Source: Gaeumannomyces sp. JS-464
Taxonomy: Eukaryota > Ascomycota > Sordariomycetes > Magnaporthales > Magnaporthaceae
Direction: 5' to 3'
Assembly: GCA_002197995.1 (NCBI GenBank)
Contig: NGZR01000006.1
Coordinates: 1,656,001-1,720,000 of the forward strand
DNA: 64,000 nt
Shown in pieces: positions 1 to 10,264 of the stretch. The position numbers and the translations under genes are program-made. Every line of letters begins with the position of its first letter. Position 1 is the first letter of the stretch. The notes under the pieces were generated by a model, which saw only the letters and a program-made list of their open reading frames with translations, was not told the DNA's origin and ran no database searches.

Positions 1-1725
1 TTACTTTTTCCTAACAAATGCGCGCATTATGTCCGGTTTTACCGCAAGTGCCACATCGCCGACGAGTCGTCGTCGGCCTCCTTTTTTAACCCCTATAATC
101 GCGCATTTTTTGCTATAACTATCCATTTAGCTCCTGCTGGTTTAAAACATCTCGTATTTTTTTAATAGTATGTAACCTTCCTTGCCGAACACGTGTTTTT
201 TTGGCCTTCCGGCGTTTGCTTAATATTTCGTTCGCCTTGCGTAACGAAGCAACTTCGGCCCTAAAAAGGGCCATTTAATGCATTATCGAACTCGTCCTTT
301 TCGCAAACTGGTCCATAACCGTTAGCATAGGTAATGGAAAGCTGCTTCGGTAATTGGAAATCCGAGTTTTAATATGTTCGGATTGCGAAATTGCGTCTTT
401 AACTGTTTAGGGCGTTTTAAAAGTCCAAAGTTTAACGTCGTTTAGGGGCTTTTTCGGGGGAGTTAAAGTTCGTAACCTTACATCCAGCTTTTCCAAAACC
501 GAATCCGGATTAAAAGGAGTAAAGCCAACCTTTCGGAAGCCTTTTCGAATGTTTTTTTCGGTTATAAAGTTAAAAAATGCCGCTTTAAACGCCGAAAGGA
601 AGTCGACCTTAATTACGTAGCTAACGTATAACTTTATTAAGTTTTCGATTTTTCGACCGTACGCCTTTTTTAGCGGGCCGAAGCATTTAACGTTAAGCGG
701 CTAAAAGAAGTAAAACGAATGCGAAAGCATGCAAAGCGTAATAATGTTATGTTTTTAGCAGTAAAGCTCGAAATCCGTCGAGTGGTAGCTTTCGTAGCCG
801 TCCAACACTAACAAACGATGGGTGCCTTTTATACGCGATATAGTATGCTTATCGAAATGTTAAATCCATTCCAAACCGAGCTCGTTCGTAATTCACCCGT
901 TAGCACTCGTTAAAATGACTTAATCGCGTAAAAAGCCGGTTTCCGAATACCAGTTAGCCAGGTGGTATTGCCTTTTAACGATAATAAAAGGGGGGATTAT
1001 CCAGCCGCAACAGTTAACCTTTTAAATAACCGTAGCCTATTCCCGGTTGCTAAACTGGACTAGCTTTGTTTTACTACGGCCTTCCGATATTGTAATAACT
1101 ATAACGGTAACGATTATGCCCATAAGGAAGCCGGTTTCGTCGAAATTGTAAATATCGTTATTTAAAATGCCATATTTGGCTATAGTATTCCGCATAAGGT
1201 CGAACCACGCAAAAATAAGCTTGGGATCCTCGCATTTAGCCTTTTGGTAGTTGTACTTTCGAATCCAGCGCGTACCGAGCTCCGAGCGGCGTTTAACGAA
1301 CCTCGCGACCTAGTTGGTCCCGATAGTGCCCGCGTCGCGTTCGGCGAGCAATCGGTTAGCTATATTTTTAACACTAAAAAGCCGGGGAGGGAATGCGCGG
1401 GAATCCAGCTTAAATATGTACTTAATAAGCGCCTTCTTTTCGGATTTCGTTAATTTCCGATTTTTAGGCACCCAGTCGCGTCGAGCAGTTCGGCCGGCGC
1501 GTCGGTCGCGCAATGTGGATTTAGGAATATTGTAAGCTTTAGCTGCCGAACGCAAACTTAATTTCCGATTAAATTGGATTGCTTGCATAGCGAGAACAAT
1601 CCTAACCTCGTCGGATGTCGATGCTATTTGTAGTTATTAAAGAATTAAGGTTGGAAGTGGGAGACGCGGGTCGCGATGGAAAATGCGCGATAAGGTGGTT
1701 TGCGCGATAAGGTGGTAAATTACGT
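1..1725 (-). mobile_element. pogo/Fot1-like DNA transposon copy A, cut by window edge
   Basis: Class II DDE transposon, decayed. On the minus strand the N-terminus (about 1588 down to 1310) shows a Psq-type helix-turn-helix (RSAAKAYNIPKSTLRDRRAG) and a CENP-B-like second DNA-binding region. The DDE core follows, and a C-terminal CCHC zinc knuckle (CGKTGHNARIC) lies at about 15-50. The second catalytic Asp is kept (LDG at about 800), but the neighbouring His are Tyr and the third Asp is Asn. The right end has a doubled motif ACCACCTTATCGCGCA and stops in ACGT next to TA (1726-1727), the usual pogo target duplication. Complete copies nearby are 1,860-1,861 bp, so about 135 bp lies outside the window. 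It interrupts the gypsy element that continues at 1728. Confidence 0.9.
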
Positions 1726-1727
1726 TA

Positions 1728-4700
1728 TTAATTTAAATAAACAAATAAAGCTTATTATTCGAATAAAAAACGTTTTAAAAAAGTATTTTAAATATTAACG
1801 GTTATTTAAAAAAAATTAATAACCGTATTTTTTAAACACGAACCGTTTAACTTTAACATTAAATTTAAATTAAAAACGTAATTTAAGTATTAAAAGGTGT
1901 ATTAATTTAGCGCCGGTAATAAAAAGTGCTAAAAAAAACAATTAAAAAAAACTTACGAAACGGATTTATTAAACTTTTAAACTTTCCAATAAAATACGGG
2001 ATTTTATAAATAAAAAAAAAATAAAACAAAACGAATATGTATCGATTACCGCTTGCTAAACGAAGCTATTATAAAAAATCGATTTTTTGCTTTTTATTAA
2101 CAAGTTAAAAAATATGCTTGGAAAAGCCCGATATTTTACGGCTTTAAACTTACGCAAAGCTTATAATTTATTACGAATTAAAAAAGGCTAGGAATGGTTA
2201 ACGGCTTTTAAAATAAAATTGGGATATTACGAATTTTTAATAATAACTTTCGGTTTTACTAACGCATTAACCACGTTTTAAAAAATAATTAACTACGTAT
2301 TACGTAAATATTTTAGCATTTTCGCATTTACGTATTTAAACGACATTTTGATTTTTTTTTAAAAACAATGGAAAAATACTAACAATACGTGCATTAAATG
2401 CTTTAAAAGCTGCTTAAAGCAAAGCTTTTTATTAAATTAAAAATGTGTATATAATATACTTAGGAAATTGCTGTTTTAAAGTTTATAATTATATTAAAAC
2501 AAATTTTTATAAACTTTAAAAAACGTTTAAAAGGTTAAAAAATAACCCGTATTTACGAACGTTAAAAAAGTACAAAAGTTTTTAAAGTTTTTAAACTTTT
2601 ATAAACGGTTTATTTAAAGCTTTAGTAAAAAAGCTGTACTATTTACGAATTTTACTAAAAATAACGTTTAATTTTATTAAAAGAAATAAAAAAAAACGCT
2701 TTTAAAGCGTTACGCAACGCTGTAATATAAAACTAATACTAGCAATGCTAAACTAAACATTAAATAATAATATATATAAATTATAAAACCTGGTACATTT
2801 TACTATTAGCAAAAATTTAAATAAAAAATAAGTTCGGTAAAGCGAATTTTTTTAAAATTATAACATTTGGATCGAATATCGGAAAGGGTTAAAAAACGAA
2901 CCGGCGGATGTTTTTAACCGCTAATTAAACCATAAAGTTAGCATATTAAAATAAACTCGTATAATTTTAACCGAAAAACAAAATGGATTTTTAATCCCAG
3001 CATAATAAACATTAGTTAAAATAAACAAATATAAAAAATAAACCTTTAAAAAAATTTAACAAATTTACGGGCAACCGGTTTCCAAACATTAAAAGGTAAT
3101 TAAAACTTAAAAACGATTTTAATAACATTACGGGTTTACGAAAACCCGGGCTAAAATATACCAAGCAATTAAAAATTATAAAAGCCGCGTAAAAAATAAA
3201 GCCAATAAACATAAACTTTATAAACTATTATAACCTTTACTAGCGTTTAGCGAAGCATGGTAAAAAAGTTATTATAAACTTTGTCGCTAAGCTACTTAAA
3301 TTACGAAAACTTATAACGAATATTTAATACGATAATATCCTAATAGTAGTAAATAGTTTTACTAAATACGCTTTATTTTTACTTTATAAAAAAAGCAATA
3401 GCGTTAAAAAGTTAAAATATGTTTTTATTAGGAACGTAATAGTGGAATACGGAATGCTAAACCGTTTAATTACGAATAAAAACAAGCTATTTACAAGCAA
3501 GTTTTAAAAAAAACTTACGGTTAGTTTAAAAGCAAAACACTTTTTATTAACAACTTATTATTTTAAACAAATAGGCAAATAAAACGAATAAACTAAACTA
3601 TAAAACAGTATTTACGTTATTATATTAACTATAAACAAAATAACTGGGTATAATTATTTCCCATAGCATAATTCGCGTATAACAACTCGGTATACGAAAG
3701 TATAAAAGCTACGCCGTTTTATGCAAATTACGAGTTTACGCTAACAATGTACGAAAAACCTAAAGTAAAAATACATGCTTTTATAACAAAATTACAAATG
3801 AAAAAACTTATTAAATTATATAAACAATTTTAAACGAAGCTCGAAAAGCTACTGTAAAAATATAAGGTTTTAATTAAAGCGTGCTTGCGTTAATCACAGT
3901 AGCTAACAAAGCTACGTTTAATTAGTACGGGCTTTGTTAAGCACTACAAGTAGTGCTGGTAAAGCCCTAAACTTAGTGGGTAGTACAAGCTTGTATTGCA
4001 AAAAGGGGGCGCTAACAGTCGCCTTTTTTATATACCTTTCGACATCGATCCCGCGGGCCCCCCGCCTAAAAGGGTTCCGGTGCCGCACGCGATTTTCCGA
4101 AAAATTATTTTGTATAAGGAAATTAAAAATTCGACCCACGGCTACCAAAGCCATTTTTACGTTAAGCGTTTAAATTTAACTTGTGCGTTTTTCACCCTTG
4201 CTTCGGCGCGTGTAAGGTAAGTGAATTAAGTAGCTTTACAACGGCTAACTTAAGCGTTATAGCACGCTATAGGCCGACCTTGTGCATAGATTTACAAAAG
4301 TACAAGGTAGGTAATACAGGGTAGGTAGTGCGGGGTAGGTAAGGTTTATGCACCTAACTTTAGCTAAATACATTAGTTTTTTTTAACAGCTATAATTACG
4401 TATATTTACTTAAACTAACAAAAAAACGTCGAAAAACCGACTTTTAAAAAGGAGGATAGCGTTTATTTTTTTTAACGCAATATTAAAACAAAACGGCTAA
4501 ATAATAAATTAAACCATAAAAAATTAGGACCGTTTAAAATGCTAAAAAAAAAATCGAACGTTAATTACGAATTTTAATTACCACTAATTATAAAATCCCA
4601 CCCGGTTTTTTACGTTTCCCTATTCGAATTAGCGTTACTAGGCTTTAAAAGTAACGAGTTAATGGAAATCGACGTAAAACAAAAATAAAAATCGAAAAAA

Positions 4701-4850
4701 TCCTAAATAAAAACGTAATCGACGGGATTAAGCATTATTTGGTTAAATGGGCAAAATATGGGGTTAAAAAAAGCATTTAGGAAAAAAAAACTTTAAAAAA
4801 GCACTAAAAGCTTTTAAAAAATATTAACGGGAAGTTTTAAAAAAGGAGTT
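1728..4850 (+). pseudogene. Ty3/gypsy chromovirus pol remnant (RT, integrase, chromodomain)
   Basis: Reverse-transcribing LTR element of the chromovirus branch, RIP-degraded. Reading the + strand through stops gives the region before RT (about 1840-2030), RT with CIDYRLLNEA then FGFTNA and the active-site box as YLNDILIF at 2333-2355 (YLDD expected), an integrase core with ILIVVNSFTKYALFLLYKKS at 3338-3400 and ITNKNKLFTSKF, then after a solo-LTR insertion FKKEDSVYFF, KLNHKKLGPFKM and a chromodomain (IEKILNKNVIDG, HYLVKWAKYG) at about 4690-4840. Most stops are TAA/TAG at expected Gln or Trp. The 5' part (gag, protease) is cut off by pogo copy A. No LTR of its own was identified. The chromodomain implies targeting to heterochromatin, as known for this family. 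Confidence 0.9.
3853..4388. repeat. Solo LTR inserted in gypsy pol
   Basis: The 536-bp insert begins TGTAAAAATATAAGG and ends AACA, so it has TG...CA ends. It is flanked by GCTAC (3848-3852) and GCTAT (4389-4393), a 5-bp target duplication with one C-to-T change. The gypsy frame is interrupted here and resumes after it. A partial copy of the same sequence is at 15215-15540. Inside is a short GC-rich patch (about 4040-4110) and a hairpin GGCG...CGCC followed by a T run (about 4007-4028). It has no coding potential. The parent retrotransposon was not found in the window. Confidence 0.8.
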
Positions 4851-4964
4851 AACTTTTATACCAAAACTCGGATTTAAACTTAAAACGTTTACGTTAAAAT
4901 AATTTACTAAAACTAAGTAAAATTAAAAAACTCGGGTTGTAAGCAACCTTAAAATCGGTTTAGC

Positions 4965-5480
4965 TTTAAAATAACGGAGGAAGCTCGGAAAAAGCGAATT
5001 TAAAAATACGGCAGGAGCTTATTTAACCTTCCTCCCTGCCTTTTCCCGTTCCACCCGTTCCAATTCCTTTATAACGTTAATACCGCGCCGAATCGCGCGC
5101 ATTTTCTTTTTAAACTATATTTTTTTGCGTTTTTAAACGCTTAATACGAGCATTAAAAGCTAAAAGCTCCCGTTTTACGGTATAACGCTTTTCTTTTTCG
5201 GCTTTTAGCTCGGCTTTTAATTTTGCGTACTACTTTTCGATTTTTCGGAGTTAAACGGGGGAAGGGTTTAAAATATCGCAATTTAAACGGTTTCGACCGA
5301 AGCATTTCACGCACCGAAACGAACTTTAAAAAAAGGCTTTACATTTTTTACGTTTTAAAATTATGTAATAAAAAAAACAGGAAGGTATTTTAATAAAAAA
5401 GGAAAAAACTTAAATAAATAAGTTTTTGCGCTAAAGGGTTTTTTTTAACAAAAGCACGTTTTCGCAATCGACCGGACATT
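4965..5480 (-). pseudogene. Antisense Cys-cluster plus coiled-coil ORF 3' of gypsy pol
   Basis: On the strand opposite to pol and tail-to-tail with it, one frame reads a Cys module: SCFFYYIILKRKKC, then FRCVKCFGRNRLNCD at about 5290-5320. This makes two C-x2-C(or Y)-x7/8-C half-sites, with Tyr where G-to-A RIP would convert Cys. A Lys/Glu-rich helix follows (KLKAELKAEKEKRYTVKREL) and then, after a frame change, MRAIRRGINVIKELERVER at about 5050-5108. An ATG reading MSGRLRKRAFV lies at about 5476 in another frame. The same module and the MRAIRR motif recur antisense to a second gypsy remnant (29.5-29.8 kb). Similar zinc-cluster/coiled-coil proteins of unknown function are common in fungal genomes. 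I infer a passenger ORF, perhaps nucleic-acid binding. Confidence 0.7.
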
Positions 5481-5526
5481 TTGTTAGTTAAAAAAAAAAG
5501 TTAGTAAAAAAATAAAGTACTTACTA

Positions 5527-6014
5527 CAGCAAGGTGACAAAAGTTTGTTCCAGTCGGTTAGTGCAACATAGTAGCCTAGTAAAACACATTAATTTGGAAA
5601 TTAAATATAAAATTAACCAAAATAGGTAATAATATTTTAAAACTTAAGTATTTTAAATTTTATATGCATTTATTACACTAATAAATTTATTTTATTAAAT
5701 ATCTCTTAGGTTATAAAAAAATGCGTATAAATATTAAAAACCTAAATTTCCTGTTTCGCACTGTACTGTTTTGCAGGGAATCCCATATTCGCATTGTGTG
5801 TTTTTTAAAATTTCACTTTTCCAACCCATTTTACGCTGCACATGCAATTTTAAATAGGATAAAAATATTATTTTGGATTATCCATATATATAAAATTGTT
5901 TTCATAATTTTATTTTTATTTTTATCATTTTATTTTTATTTATTTTGTATTTTTTAAAATGCGCGGTTTTGCCGTCGCACTGTGGAATTGGAACAAACTT
6001 TTGTCACATTACTG
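5527..6014. mobile_element. Tc1/mariner-type MITE with TA duplication
   Basis: The 488-bp element has terminal inverted repeats CAGCAAGGTGACAAAAG (left) and CTTTTGTCACATTACTG (right) that continue through GTTTGTTCCA on both sides. It is bounded by TA at 5525-5526 and 6015-6016. It holds no transposase; the longest open stretch is AT-rich and hydrophobic and I do not treat it as a gene. Unlike its surroundings it keeps many CA and TG dinucleotides, so it appears to have escaped RIP or arrived after it. Confidence 0.85.
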
Positions 6015-6196
6015 TAATTAATAAAAAGCGGGGCAGTAAGGTATAACCAAAAAGATTTAGCTTAAAAAGGGAAACCTAATGTTACGATTAGCATGCAAGC
6101 TTTAAAACGTAAAGCAAAAAGGGGCCCCAAATAGCGCTTTTACCCCGCTTACGTTAAAAATAAAAGTTACGTAACTAAATAAAGTTACGTAAAGCA

Positions 6197-6392
6197 AAAG
6201 GGATTTGTGGATTTATAAAAACTTAAAATAAAGTAACAAATTTAAAAAGGATTTATAAATTTGTAAAAACTTAAAATAAAGCAACAAATTTAAAAGGGAT
6301 TTGTGGATTTGTAAAAACTTAAAACAAAGCAACAAATCTAAAAGGGATTTATGGATTTGTAAAAACTTTAAATAAAGCTACAAATCCAAAAA
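6197..6392. repeat. 48-bp tandem repeat, four units
   Basis: Four units with a strict 48-bp period; GGATTTRT starts at 6201, 6249, 6297 and 6345. Each unit reads roughly ggatttgtggatttgtaaaa, then acttaaaataaagcaacaaa, then a few A's. Units differ mainly by C/T and G/A. No coding content. Confidence 0.85.
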
Positions 6393-6429
6393 TTGTTAAA
6401 AATAAAAAAGCGTGTATTTAAAAAATGGA

Positions 6430-6600
6430 TTTCCTACTGTTTTAAATAGCTTTAACTAAAGCTTCGGCATTAATTAACTTAAGTTAGCTTTAAAGCACTC
6501 CTTTAAGCAAGCAATTAAACTACTATTACCAAGTTTATTAAACCTTTTAATAAGCGTACTGTTTTAAACACCTCTTTTAAACGGCCTTACTTTAAAAGTA
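6430..6600 (-). repeat. Dispersed repeat X, reversed fragment
   Basis: Reverse-complement match to sequence also present at 10.61-10.81, 26.45-26.79, 59.21-59.55 and 60.53-60.69 kb. The diagnostic part is the AATTGCTTGCTTTAA segment followed by AAAGCTAATTTAA. Non-coding; element class unknown. Confidence 0.6.
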
Positions 6601-6609
6601 AAAGCTTAT

Positions 6610-7052
6610 TTGTAACAAAAAGCTAAAGCAATTATACATCGGGTTAACCTTTTAAGGAAAAAAAGTGCTCCAAGTTACGAAAGGCGAACAAAGCATTAAG
6701 CAAACGCCGGAAGGCTAAAAAACACGTGTTTAATTTAAAAGATTATTTACTATCGAAAAAATACGAAATGTTTTAAACCAGGAAAAGCTAAATGGATAGT
6801 TATAGCAAAAAATGCGCGATTATAAAGGTTAAAAAAAAGGGCGACGATAACTCGTCGGCGATGTAACATTTGCGGCAAAACCGGATATAATGCGCGTATT
6901 TGTTAAAAAGAAGTAAAAATGTCCAATATATATAGTTTTAAATAGTTTAAATGGATTTTTGGCGTTGTTAAATTAGTATGCGGGTTAATTGTTTAAAAGT
7001 TGGAGTTAAGTAATTAATTTAATAGTTTAACCAACTCGCTGGTAAATTACGT
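6610..7052 (+). mobile_element. pogo-like copy B, 3' fragment
   Basis: Only the last part of a transposase is present. It is readable from about 6615 (matching the C-terminal Lys/Arg-rich region of the other copies) to the zinc knuckle (TCGKTGYNARIC) at about 6868-6905. Then come the conserved 3' segment and an end in ATTACGT next to TA (7053-7054). The 5' two-thirds is missing and abuts repeat X. Confidence 0.8.
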
Positions 7053-7142
7053 TAACGCAATTTTAAAACCATTTTAATATTAATTTAATATATTTTAAAT
7101 ACTTATATAAAAAAATCTTTTTTTATATAATCCTTTTATTTA

Positions 7143-7265
7143 ACGTACATAGCGAGTGCTATATATGCTATATTTGTTATATCGCATAACGAATATATTA
7201 ACCATATTATTTGGTACTATGTTTGTTATGCCTGCTATATTGCATAGCAAATGTAGCAAACATAT
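7143..7265. repeat. Short palindromic AT repeats at island 1 border
   Basis: Successive copies of GCTATATTTGTTATA with its complement TATAACAAACATAT, spaced about 45 bp. The same units occur at 10.79-10.82, 26.72-26.79, 28.66-28.75, 59.46-59.55 and 59.99-60.12 kb. Here they end exactly where GC-rich DNA begins (about 7268). Confidence 0.6.
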
Positions 7266-7267
7266 CA

Positions 7268-8060
7268 CCCTGATGTTACGTGACCCCCCGGTTTGGCCAG
7301 GTGCGGGGTAGGGGACTTTTCTCCCTGGGCCGCTTTCCTTTTGGCGTCCTGCCACTGGGCCCCTCCACACCCTGCCTTGGTCGTAACACCGTTACGGCTG
7401 ATCACGCCCCAACAAGGGATGCAGCTGCGGTCGAAGCCTCCTCGGACGGGCCAATGGCCGGCACAGGAAGCCGTTGGAAATGCCGAGACACAACACGTGT
7501 TAGCGGCTGGGGTCACCTGTGATCACATGTTGGGTCGAGTCGCCCATCCATTGGACGCCTTTCCTCTCCGGGCAGTCGGTATGCATGCCTATCCTGGCGG
7601 CCTTTCGCTCTGGACATTGCGTAGGGGTCCTAGCACCCAAACGAGGGCCTCCCGTCGCAAAGCTATCCCGAAGGGATCCTAACTTCCCGCCACAGCCAGG
7701 TACGGTACCCCTGGCCCCCAAGCTAGGGAGCTTGTGTCACCACCACCGTTTGCTGCCCCTCCGACCGCAAAGATGGTGGCGGAGCCCCTCGTTAGCGCTT
7801 ACAACGCAGTGAGGCAGTGTTTCGGGCTTCAAGGAGCTTGTTCGCGAAGTCAATGCGGTAGCAATGGTATCAGTATATGAGCACCGGCCGCCTGCTCCCT
7901 CGCTGCAAATCGCTCCCGCCAAAACCACCAACCTCTGTCTTCCCATCGTTTGCTACCCCTCCATTCGAAGCTGTCCCCTGCCCGAGGCACAGGCCGAGCA
8001 ACACCTCCCACGTTTCTCCTCGCACGCCTGATTTCTGAGATCCGTGCCTAGCTGGACATC
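7268..8060. other. GC-rich upstream region of island 1, no gene recognised
   Basis: Sharp change to GC-rich, CA-containing DNA. Open frames exist on both strands, but none shows a recognisable family or a consistent coding pattern, so they are probably composition artefacts. The last about 120 bases before the ATG at 8061 are pyrimidine-rich, as is common in fungal promoters and 5' leaders. Confidence 0.5.
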
Positions 8061-10264
8061 ATGGCTTCCCGTCCCCGCCGTCTCAAAACTTCTACACCGC
8101 CAAGCGCAAGGTATTTTGGGCCAACGATTACTTCACCACGCCGGGTCGCGTCGAGCAGACGGAACCTGAGCTGGCTCAGGCTGAGGAGCTCCTCGCGGGC
8201 GACGAGTCCCTCGAGGCCGATGGCCTTCGCTCTGAGATTGCCGAGCTCCGCGAGAAGCTGGCAGACATGGTGATGCCCTCGGAAATGGCGTACGTCCGCT
8301 CCGCCGAACGGGGCGTTCGGAGTGTCCGCGACTACATGGAACGGCAACCGAAGCTCAGTGACTCGGACAAGGAGTATTGCGAGGACCAGTTGCAGAAGGT
8401 CATCGACGAGAGCCTGAGTAGGGTCAAGCACCCGCGCGAGGCAGACGAGCTCAAGGCCCCCGTCTTGGCCGAAATCGCCCTCATCCGTTCGCAACTGGGC
8501 ATCGCAACCTCGGCGCAGCCGCCGCCGCCGACCCAGGCTCACGGCCAGTCCTGGGCGCAGAGTGCTCGCCAACCCCCGCCCCCGGTCGATATGAACGCTC
8601 TTTCCTACGACGACCAGGACCGCCTGAACCGCGCCAAGAGAGTCCTTGGGCAAGCTCGTGGCTACATCGAATCCAACAGCACGGATGGTGTTGAGAACTT
8701 GTTCTTCGACGCAACGAGCCTGATGGCGCCCGTCAGCGACGCACACAAGGATCACCTCGTGGGGTGAGATCGAGCAGCTCCGCAAGGATCTCGAAGCCAC
8801 CCGGCTGGCAGAGAGCACTCGCGTCATCACCGGCGACCTCGACCGCAAACTTCGCTGCGTCGAAATGGATGCCGAGAAGCCCGACGAACTCGAGATGAGC
8901 GTCCGCTCGTTCAAGCGCCGGTTCGAGAAGGAGGACGTCCGCCAGACGTTGACGCCCGAGATGTACCGCGACTACCAAAACCGGCTTGCCGACGCGCTGG
9001 CCGCCGGTGCCGCCCACGCCAATGCCGAGAGGCTGAAGCGTGCCGGCCCGGAGCTGCAGGAGCTCCGAGACAAGCTCGCCACCAATCCCTTCACGGGCCT
9101 GGAGCAGTACCAAGCGAATCGCGTCGACAGTGATTTGCGGAACCTGAAGTACAAGGTCGAAAGGGAGATGAAGAATATGCCGGAAGACGACGCGGCCCGG
9201 CAGAGCATCTACAAGGAGCTCGAAGTCCTCGACGCCAAGTTCGAGGCCTACTCCAACGAGTGGGCAAAGGCCGGTGCGTCTTTTCATCCTGTTTTTGTCA
9301 ACAAACTCGCCTCTGATGCTTACTTGTCATCCTAGGTATCTACGAGGAGTACAGACGCGCGTGGCAGATGGTTCGCAACGATGTCCAAGGTTGGGAGCAA
9401 GAATCCTTCCGTCCCGACCAACCGCTCGAGGAGCCCGAGCTGCCCCAAACCCGCTATGCCATCCGTCGCGCCAACACCTATCTCCACGACGATATTTGGG
9501 TCCAGCGAACCCGAGACGAGAACCCCGGGGATGGCGTCATCGCCGCCATTGATCGCGAAGCCGAGGAGCTCCTGGAAGCGGCGGGGACCAAGATGGCGGC
9601 GGCCTTCGGTCAGATCATGGACGCGGCGGAGAAGATGGAGACGCCGGTCCAGGACAGGTGGCTCCGCGACAAGCCGGAGTTTCTCCTCTCCAGTGCCAGG
9701 AGCACCTTTGCCGACACCAAGTTCGGCGAGTCCGTTCTTGCTCGCATCCAGGCTCTCGACCAACGCTGGAAGGATGAGGTGGAGGGCGCCCAGAAGTCGC
9801 GGGAGAACCTTGGCGAAAGGCTCACCATCGAGGCGGCCCAAAAATGGCCCTCGATCGTGGCGGCCATCCCCACCGTCTCCGGCTTCGACCCGTCTTCGGC
9901 CAAGCCCGGAGACACGGTTCACCTCGCCGGCGTCTACAATCGTGCCGGCTGGGACTTTGACGGAAACCAGTACAGCTTCTCGATGCGCTTCAACGGCGTC
10001 CCGCTCGGGGGCATCTACGAGCCGCACGTCGACAAGGCGTTCGACCACGCCTTGTACGAACTCAAGCTCCGCATCGACGATCACAAGGAGTGGGACTTGG
10101 TTGGCGTCGTCCTGGGCCCGGGATCCATCAAGGAAAGGACCAAGAGGACGATCCGCAGGGAGATGGACACGGAGGAGATCGAGGAATGGCTCCCTGTCGA
10201 CTGCCTCCGGCTTCGCATCATTGCCTTGCGCGCGGGCCCCATCGTGGTCGGCCCCCAGTCCTAA
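8061..10264 (+). CDS. Two-exon gene, unknown coiled-coil protein
   Basis: Exon 1 is 8061-9273 and exon 2 is 9336-10264, joined across a 62-bp GT-AG intron with a phase-preserving junction; the total is 714 codons including the stop. The protein was not recognised. Residues about 10-560 are rich in Glu, Leu, Arg and Ala and look mostly helical or coiled-coil, with two Pro runs (PPPP at about 151 and 173). Residues about 587-713 look globular (PGDTVHLAGVYNRAGWDFDG, then RFNGVPLGGIYEP). There is no signal peptide or membrane segment. The long frame is broken twice by one base. Near 8085 one A seems missing, so the ATG at 8061 is out of frame with the rest. At 8761-8764 one G seems extra, giving TGA at 8765. 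The two changes cancel in length. Either homopolymer sequence errors or a young pseudogene; the start is uncertain, and the first in-frame ATG without correction is 8267. Confidence 0.7.
9274..9335 (+). other. Intron of the unknown coiled-coil gene
   Basis: The 62-bp intron has donor GTGCGT and acceptor CCTAG, with stop codons inside in the reading frame. Joining G at 9273 to GT at 9336 restores one frame (EWAKAG then IYEEYRRAW). Size and signals are typical of filamentous ascomycetes. Confidence 0.85.

Noticed and set aside
5721..5957. 78-codon hydrophobic frame inside the MITE
   Set aside because: Phe/Ile/Leu from T-rich DNA; the element is defined by its termini and carries no transposase.
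6197..6392. CRISPR-like array
   Set aside because: Contiguous 48-bp tandem units without spacers, in a fungal nuclear context.
7293..7946. Open frames of 70-130 codons upstream of the island 1 gene
   Set aside because: Overlapping on both strands, low-information composition, no splice or family support.
8048..9287. Long minus-strand frames (288 and 184 codons) over exon 1 of the coiled-coil gene
   Set aside because: Same antisense-shadow explanation; they contain no recognisable motif.
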